NCBI RefSeq assembly: GCF_021390325.1
Contig: NZ_JAJUWU010000006.1
Location: 1 to 64,000 of the forward strand
Source of the DNA: Jiella avicenniae
GTDB lineage: Bacteria; Pseudomonadota; Alphaproteobacteria; Rhizobiales; Rhizobiaceae
DNA: 64,000 bases
Reading direction: 5' to 3'
Under the pieces are notes generated by a model. That model made no database searches, was not told where the DNA came from, and saw only the letters and a program-made list of their open reading frames with translations. A program made the translations under genes and the position numbers. Below are positions 59,147 through 64,000 of this stretch, one piece after another. Every line of letters begins with the position of its first letter. The stretch's first letter is position 1.

Positions 59147-60120
59147 GTGAGAAAATCGTCTCCGTCGTGCGCGGCACCGGCTCGGCGCTGCCGACGCGAA
59201 TCATGCGCAACCAGGATTTCGCCGGCGTCGTCGAGACCTCGGACGAGTGGATCCGGCAGCGCACCGGCATCGAGCAGCGCCACATCGCCGGCGAGGGCGA
59301 GACGACCGTCTCGCTCGCCGAGGCGGCCGCGCGCCGGGCGCTGGAGGCCGCGAACCTTGCCGCGACCGACATCGATCTCATCATTCTGGCGACGGCGACG
59401 CCGGACAACACCTTCCCGGCTTCCGCCGTCCACGTGCAGAACCGGCTCGGGATCTCGTCGGGCTTCGCCTTCGACGTCCATGCGGTGTGCAGCGGCTTTC
59501 TCTACGCGCTGACGACCGCCGACATGTATCTGAAGTGCGGTCAGGCGAGGCGCGCCCTCGTCATCGGTGCCGAGACCTTCTCGCGCATCCTCGACTGGGA
59601 AGACCGCTCGACCTGCGTGCTCTTCGGCGACGGTGCCGGCGCCGTGGTTCTGGAGGGTGTGCCGGAGGGAGAGCCGTCGGGCCGGGGCATCATCGTCGCC
59701 AAGTTGCGCTCGGACGGCTCCCACAAGGAAAAGCTCTATGTCGACGGCGGGCCCTCGACGACCGGCACCGTGGGGCATCTGCGCATGCAGGGCCGCGAGG
59801 TGTTCAAGCACGCGGTCGGCATGATCACCGACGTGATCGAGGCCTGTTTCGAGGCGGCCGACGTCGGCCCGGCCGACATCGACTGGTTCGTCCCGCATCA
59901 GGCGAACCGCCGGATCATCGACGCATCGGCGAAGAAACTCGGCATCGACATCGACAAGGTGGTCGTCACCGTCGACCGTCACGGCAACACCTCGGCCGCG
60001 TCGATCCCGCTCGCCATCGACGCCGCCGTCAGGGACGGCCGCATCAAGCCCGGCGATCTCGTGCTCCTGGAGGCGATGGGCGGTGGTTTCACCTGGGGGG
60101 CGGTGCTCGTCCGCTGGTAG
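59143..60120 (+). CDS. fabH: 3-oxoacyl-ACP synthase III FabH
   Basis: The 325-residue condensing enzyme that starts fatty acid synthesis from acetyl-CoA and malonyl-ACP. The catalytic triad is complete: C116 in AVCSGF, H252 in VPHQANRR and N282 in HGNTSAAS. The product-binding loop [13 protein letters not shown] ends the protein. It is overlapped by plsX (ATGA). Confidence 0.96.
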   Translation: MSEKIVSVVRGTGSALPTRIMRNQDFAGVVETSDEWIRQRTGIEQRHIAGEGETTVSLAEAAARRALEAANLAATDIDLIILATATPDNTFPASAVHVQNRLGISSGFAFDVHAVCSGFLYALTTADMYLKCGQARRALVIGAETFSRILDWEDRSTCVLFGDGAGAVVLEGVPEGEPSGRGIIVAKLRSDGSHKEKLYVDGGPSTTGTVGHLRMQGREVFKHAVGMITDVIEACFEAADVGPADIDWFVPHQANRRIIDASAKKLGIDIDKVVVTVDRHGNTSAASIPLAIDAAVRDGRIKPGDLVLLEAMGGGFTWGAVLVRW

Positions 60121-60226
60121 ATAGCGCTTGATTCATATGGCGGTTTCAGTAGAGTAACGAAAAAGTAAGCGGTAAATCGGGGCCATTCGGCCGCGAGGCT
60201 CTTCACCAGAAGACCAGGGGACGAGG

Positions 60227-60574
60227 ATGGGGGACAGGACACTCACCAGGGCCGATCTCGCCGAAGCGGTCTTCCGGAAAATCGGCTTGTCCCGAACCGA
60301 GTCCGCGCAACTCGTCGAGATGGTGCTCGAGGAGATCTGCTCGACGATCGCCAAGGGCGAGTCGGTGAAGGTTTCATCCTTCGGCTCGTTTCTCGTGCGC
60401 GACAAGAACGAACGCGTCGGCCGCAATCCGAAGACCGGCGAGGAAGTGCCGATCTCGCCGCGCCGCGTCGCCGTCTTCAAGCCGTCCAACGTCCTCAAGG
60501 ACCGCATCCTCGAAGCCCACAGCAAGCGTGCGGAGTCCGGCACCGGGCTGGAGCTCATGCGCGCCGCCGAATGA
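60227..60574 (+). CDS. ihfA: Integration host factor alpha subunit
   Basis: A 115-residue DNA-bending protein of the HU/IHF family. It starts [21 protein letters not shown], has the beta-arm motif [30 protein letters not shown], and the family-typical length. A 106-base AT-richer leader separates it from fabH. Confidence 0.95.
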   Translation: MGDRTLTRADLAEAVFRKIGLSRTESAQLVEMVLEEICSTIAKGESVKVSSFGSFLVRDKNERVGRNPKTGEEVPISPRRVAVFKPSNVLKDRILEAHSKRAESGTGLELMRAAE

Positions 60575-60609
60575 GCGCGAAGAAGGTCTGAAGTTCCGGT
60601 GCTGGGTTG

Positions 60610-61203
60610 ATGTCCGACAAGGGTGAGGACGCGTTTCGGACGATCTCCGAAGTCGCAGAAGAACTCGATTTGCCGCAGCACGTGCTGCGCTTCTGGGAAT
60701 CGCGTTTCGCTCAGATCCGGCCGCTCAAACGCGGCGGGGGGCGGCGCTATTATCGGCCGGACGACGTCGAGCTTTTGCGCGGCATCCGTTACCTGCTTTA
60801 CGTCAAGGGTTTCACCATCAAGGGCGTCCAGCGGCTGCTCAAGGAAAACGGCAGCCGCTTCGTCATGGCGATCGGCTCCGGCGATCTCGCCGGGCTCGAC
60901 GATCTCGCCGCATCGACGGGGCAGGACGGACCGGACATGCCTGCCGAAGCGCCGCCGGCCGAGGTCGACGATCTCGATCTCATCCATCCCGAACCGGAGA
61001 CGGTGGCGGCGGTCGGGCCGGCCGTCCAGGCGGAGGATGCGAGACCGGCCGCCCGGCCGCGGCCACGCGCCCTCGGCGGCTTCCTGCGGCGTGATCGCGA
61101 CGGCGGCGAGGAACAGCGCCTGCCGCGCGACAGCATCGAAACCCTCGATCAGGTGCTGCTCGATCTCCTCGAATGCAAGCGGCTGCTCGATCAGGTGCGA
61201 TGA
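60610..61203 (+). CDS. MerR family transcriptional regulator
   Basis: A 197-residue regulator. Residues 10-80 form the MerR helix-turn-helix: [28 protein letters not shown], then [13 protein letters not shown]. The remaining 110 residues are acidic and then arginine-rich, ending in a short helix ([20 protein letters not shown]). It has no cysteine ligand cluster of metal-responsive MerR. Downstream of ihfA this gene is conserved in Rhizobiales; its target is unknown. Confidence 0.92.
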   Translation: MSDKGEDAFRTISEVAEELDLPQHVLRFWESRFAQIRPLKRGGGRRYYRPDDVELLRGIRYLLYVKGFTIKGVQRLLKENGSRFVMAIGSGDLAGLDDLAASTGQDGPDMPAEAPPAEVDDLDLIHPEPETVAAVGPAVQAEDARPAARPRPRALGGFLRRDRDGGEEQRLPRDSIETLDQVLLDLLECKRLLDQVR

Positions 61204-61601
61204 CACCGGCTGCTCGGCATCGGCCTCATGGGTCGAACGGTGCCGTCCGTCCTTTCCGCCGTATCGCGGACCTGCTTCGACACGAGCGTCGAAAGCCGTG
61301 GATCGCCGCCCGGCCGTCGGGCGGGGGCCGCCCGCCGGACAGGCTCCTTGCGAGACGCGCGATCCCGGCGTGAGCCGCGCCGAGGGGTCCGAGCGTCGCA
61401 AGCATCCGTCGACAGGCGCGGCGACCTCCCAGTTCCGCGTCGGCGATGCGTATGCCAGGCCCACGACACGACACGACACGGCGCGACCGACCGGGGCCTT
61501 CCTGCAGGGGTTATCGCGCGCGCCCATTCCGGGAAAATGAAGCCCCCCGCATAACAGGCACTTAATCTCTAACGCTTAATGTTGCCTCGCTGGAGGTGAC
61601 G
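61204..61601. other. Intergenic region upstream of the c-di-GMP protein
   Basis: About 400 bases without a gene; I specifically looked for the tRNA-Pro often found at this locus and did not see it. It contains a short tandem repeat (61462-61480) and a direct repeat CTTAAT-N8-CTTAAT at 61561-61580 just before the ribosome-binding site. Confidence 0.5.
61462..61480. repeat. Short tandem repeat CACGA
   Basis: The five-base unit CACGA is repeated three times and followed by a partial fourth copy (CACG). No function is evident; it may be prone to slippage. Confidence 0.6.
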
Positions 61602-63992
61602 ATGCGGCCGATAATCACTTGTCTGACGACGGGCCACGAAACGTGGCTGCTGCTGCTGTCCGCGCTGGTCTGCTCGATCGGCGTCTACGGCGCGTTCTCG
61701 GTCGCACGTCACGCCGGGCGTGCCTTGGGCAAGACCCGCATGCGGTTGGCGATCACCGGCCTCGTGGCGGCCGGCTGCACGGCCTGGGCGACGCATATGA
61801 TCGCCCTCCTGGCCTTCCGGCCAGGAATGCCGGCCGGATTCGAGCCGATTTTGAGCGGCCTGTCGCTCGTTCTGGGCACCCTCGGTATCTCCGCCGGCAT
61901 GCTGATCGCGATTGGCCGCCAATCGAGACTGCGCCGTCTCACGGGCGGTTTCGTTCTCGGACTGGGCGTCGTCGGTCTGCACTATGTCGGCCAGACCGCC
62001 TATGTCGTCAGGGGGCACGTCAGTTGGGATGCCGGCCTCGTCGCATTCTCGATCCTCGCCTCGCTTCCGCTGTTCAGCCTCTCCCTGATGTGTGCCGGCG
62101 AACGGAACCGGAAAATACGCCCGGCAGCCGCCCCGCTGCTGATCCTGGCGATCGCGGCTCTCCACATTTGCGGGATGGCCGCCCTCCAGCTCTCCTACGA
62201 CCCGCGCGTCACCCTCCCGCCGAGGACGCTGGAACCGGAGTTCATCGCGCCGCTCGTGGCGGCTATGAGCATCGGACTGTTCGGCGTCGCGCTCTTCGCC
62301 TTGAGCCTCACCCTGCGGGCGAAGGCGAAACTGCGGGAAGATCGGCTGCGGCTCGGCGAACTCGCCAATCTCGCGCTCGAGGGGCTGGCGATTTGCGAAA
62401 ACGGCATTGCACTTTCCGTCAACGAAGGGCTGGCGCGACTGGCGGGCCGAAGGCGTCAGGATCTCGAGGGCAGGAATTTCACGGACATCCTGCCCGGTGT
62501 GGCGCTGGAAGATATTCCCGAGGGCGAGGAGATCGACGGCGTCCTCGCAGCGCCCGGCGGCCAGTCCGTGCCCGTTCGGGTGTTGCGCCGCGAATTCGTC
62601 CTCGGCCGGCAGACGCAGACGGTCGTTGCCTTCCGCGACCAGCGCGAACGGTTGCGCAGCGAAGCGAAGATCAGGAGGCTCGCCTTTACGGATACGCTGA
62701 CCGGACTCGCCAACCGGGAGCGCTTTCACGGTGTCCTCGAAGACCGCGTCGCCCGTCATCGGGCTACGCAGGCGCACTTTGCGCTCCTGTTGTTCGATCT
62801 CGACGGGTTCAAGGCGGTGAACGACAGCCTCGGCCATTCAGGCGGCGACGAGGTTCTGAAAGTCGTCGCCGAGAGGCTCTCGAACTGCCTCGACGAGGGC
62901 TGGGAGTCGGCGCGGCTGAGCGGCGACGAATTCGCCGTGCTCTTGCCCGATTGCGCCGACCCGCTGCGGGCGACCGCCATCGCCGAACGAGCCATCCGGG
63001 CCATCGAGGAACCGATCCTCCTGCGCGATCAGGTGACGCACATCTCGGCCAGCGCCGGCGTCAAACTGTCCGATGGGAACTCATCCGTCGAGCAGTTGCT
63101 GCGAAACGCGGATCTGGCGCTTTACGCCGCGAAGGCGAGCGGTCGCGGCCGCGCACGCCTCTTCACCCATGATCTCAGACGGGCGGCGAACGACCGGGCC
63201 ACCACCGCGATGGAGTTGCAGGACGCCTTCGAGGACGGAGATCTGGAGCTGTACTACCAGCCCCAGGTCAAGCTCCGGGATGGCTCCCTCGTCGGCGCCG
63301 AGGCGTTGATCCGCTGGAACTATCCCTATCGCGGCGTCTTGAGCCCCGCGGCCTTCCTGCCCGTTCTCGAAGCCGGGCCCATGGCCATTCCGGTCGGAAA
63401 CTGGATCCTGTCCACGGCGTGCGGCCAGGCTGCGCGGTGGCGGGCTGCGGGCCTGAGCGATTTCCGGATCGGCGTCAACCTGTTCGCCGCGCAGTTGCGA
63501 TCCCCGAATTTCGTCGAGACGGTAAAGGAGACGCTCGCCCAATGCGGCCTGCCGCCCGAAGCTCTGGAGCTCGAGGTGACGGAGAACATCATCCTGCGCA
63601 ACGAGGGTGCCACCATCTCGCATCTCGACAAGCTGCGGTCGATGGGGGTCGGCATCGCCTTCGACGATTTCGGGACGGGATACGCCTCGCTGACGATGCT
63701 GAAGGAAATCGCCATCACCCGCCTCAAGGTCGATCGTTCCTTCGTGCGCGAAATCGAGTGGAGCCGCAAGGACCAGGCGATCGTCGATGCCATTGCGAGG
63801 ATGGCGAAGGGCTGCGATCTCACGGTCATCGCCGAAGGCATCGAGACGGAGGAGCAGGCCGACCTGATGCGAGACTATGCGGCCGAAGGGCAAGGCTACC
63901 TCTATGGCAGACCGATGACCGCCAGTGCCTTCGAGGAGCAGTACGCGCTGAAGCTGCTGGCCCACGACGCTCCCAAGGCAATCGCCGGGTAG
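61602..63992 (+). CDS. MHYT-GGDEF-EAL cyclic-di-GMP protein
   Basis: A 796-residue inner-membrane signalling protein. Residues 1-245 hold seven helices with MHYT-type motifs (ATHMIALLAF, LHYVG, LHICG), a proposed sensor of oxygen, CO or NO. A PAS-like segment follows (250-350), then GGDEF (about 365-530), with the active-site loop reading SGDEF, and EAL (about 545-780), with an intact EALIRW, the ELEVTE and DDFGTGYASL motifs and AEGIET. A phosphodiesterase is likely; cyclase activity with SGDEF is uncertain. The ATG at 61602 follows GGAGG by five bases. Confidence 0.93.
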   Translation: MRPIITCLTTGHETWLLLLSALVCSIGVYGAFSVARHAGRALGKTRMRLAITGLVAAGCTAWATHMIALLAFRPGMPAGFEPILSGLSLVLGTLGISAGMLIAIGRQSRLRRLTGGFVLGLGVVGLHYVGQTAYVVRGHVSWDAGLVAFSILASLPLFSLSLMCAGERNRKIRPAAAPLLILAIAALHICGMAALQLSYDPRVTLPPRTLEPEFIAPLVAAMSIGLFGVALFALSLTLRAKAKLREDRLRLGELANLALEGLAICENGIALSVNEGLARLAGRRRQDLEGRNFTDILPGVALEDIPEGEEIDGVLAAPGGQSVPVRVLRREFVLGRQTQTVVAFRDQRERLRSEAKIRRLAFTDTLTGLANRERFHGVLEDRVARHRATQAHFALLLFDLDGFKAVNDSLGHSGGDEVLKVVAERLSNCLDEGWESARLSGDEFAVLLPDCADPLRATAIAERAIRAIEEPILLRDQVTHISASAGVKLSDGNSSVEQLLRNADLALYAAKASGRGRARLFTHDLRRAANDRATTAMELQDAFEDGDLELYYQPQVKLRDGSLVGAEALIRWNYPYRGVLSPAAFLPVLEAGPMAIPVGNWILSTACGQAARWRAAGLSDFRIGVNLFAAQLRSPNFVETVKETLAQCGLPPEALELEVTENIILRNEGATISHLDKLRSMGVGIAFDDFGTGYASLTMLKEIAITRLKVDRSFVREIEWSRKDQAIVDAIARMAKGCDLTVIAEGIETEEQADLMRDYAAEGQGYLYGRPMTASAFEEQYALKLLAHDAPKAIAG

Positions 63993-64000
63993 ACGCGCCT

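Noticed and set aside
61204-61601. tRNA-Pro downstream of merR
   Set aside because: The locus often has one in related bacteria, but no cloverleaf could be found here.

Overview
The window is high-GC DNA from a chromosome of an alphaproteobacterium, most likely of the order Hyphomicrobiales (Rhizobiales). The order is suggested by the run bamE, CBP3-type chaperone, DUF177, plsX, fabH, ihfA, merR at 56-61 kb and by the many ABC, TRAP and tripartite tricarboxylate transporters. An Aurantimonadaceae-like genome is my guess, from memory only. The first ~90 bases are G/C homopolymer and look like a contig-end artefact.

Region 1 (0.1-7.2 kb) is a nitrogen-type uptake and catabolism cluster. It holds a polar amino-acid ABC transporter, an extra family-5 binding protein, a DUF1989 protein and an agmatinase-family ureohydrolase. 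Three sequences match the sigma-54 (-24/-12) promoter, one in front of each transcription unit. Region 2 (7.3-12.7 kb) is a molybdenum hydroxylase (xanthine dehydrogenase/CO dehydrogenase family), whose Fe-S subunit is fused to an SRPBCC/CoxG-like domain, followed by marR and an HpxZ/AtzH-like gene. Region 3 (13.1-20.4 kb) is an RpiR regulator and a dipeptide-type ABC operon ending in an uncharacterised gene.

Region 4 (20.4-32.5 kb, minus strand) is the most unusual part. Four genes overlap end to start by ATGA: a giant exported multicopper oxidase of about 2,740 residues, a large exported propeller-like protein, an SCO-type copper chaperone and a c-type cytochrome. The oxidase carries the four canonical copper motifs in permuted order. 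A MofA/McoA/MnxG-like metal oxidase is the working hypothesis. Region 5 (33.2-39.8 kb) is a complete N-type ATPase operon (atpDCQRBEFAG) behind a perfect FNR/FixK box, facing a PPK2 gene. Beside ppk2 lie remnants of a PHA synthase and of a MaoC/phosphotransacetylase gene.

Region 6 (41.1-48.9 kb) is a tctCBA transporter plus an AbrB-type membrane protein, with the divergent tctDE two-component system and an associated periplasmic binding protein. Region 7 (49-56 kb) holds a peroxidase-related protein, an aldo/keto reductase, tRNA-Arg(ACG), a TAXI-TRAP transporter and anmK. Region 8 (56-64 kb) is conserved chromosomal housekeeping and ends with an MHYT-GGDEF-EAL protein. In three transport operons a strong hairpin lies directly between the binding-protein gene and the permease gene.
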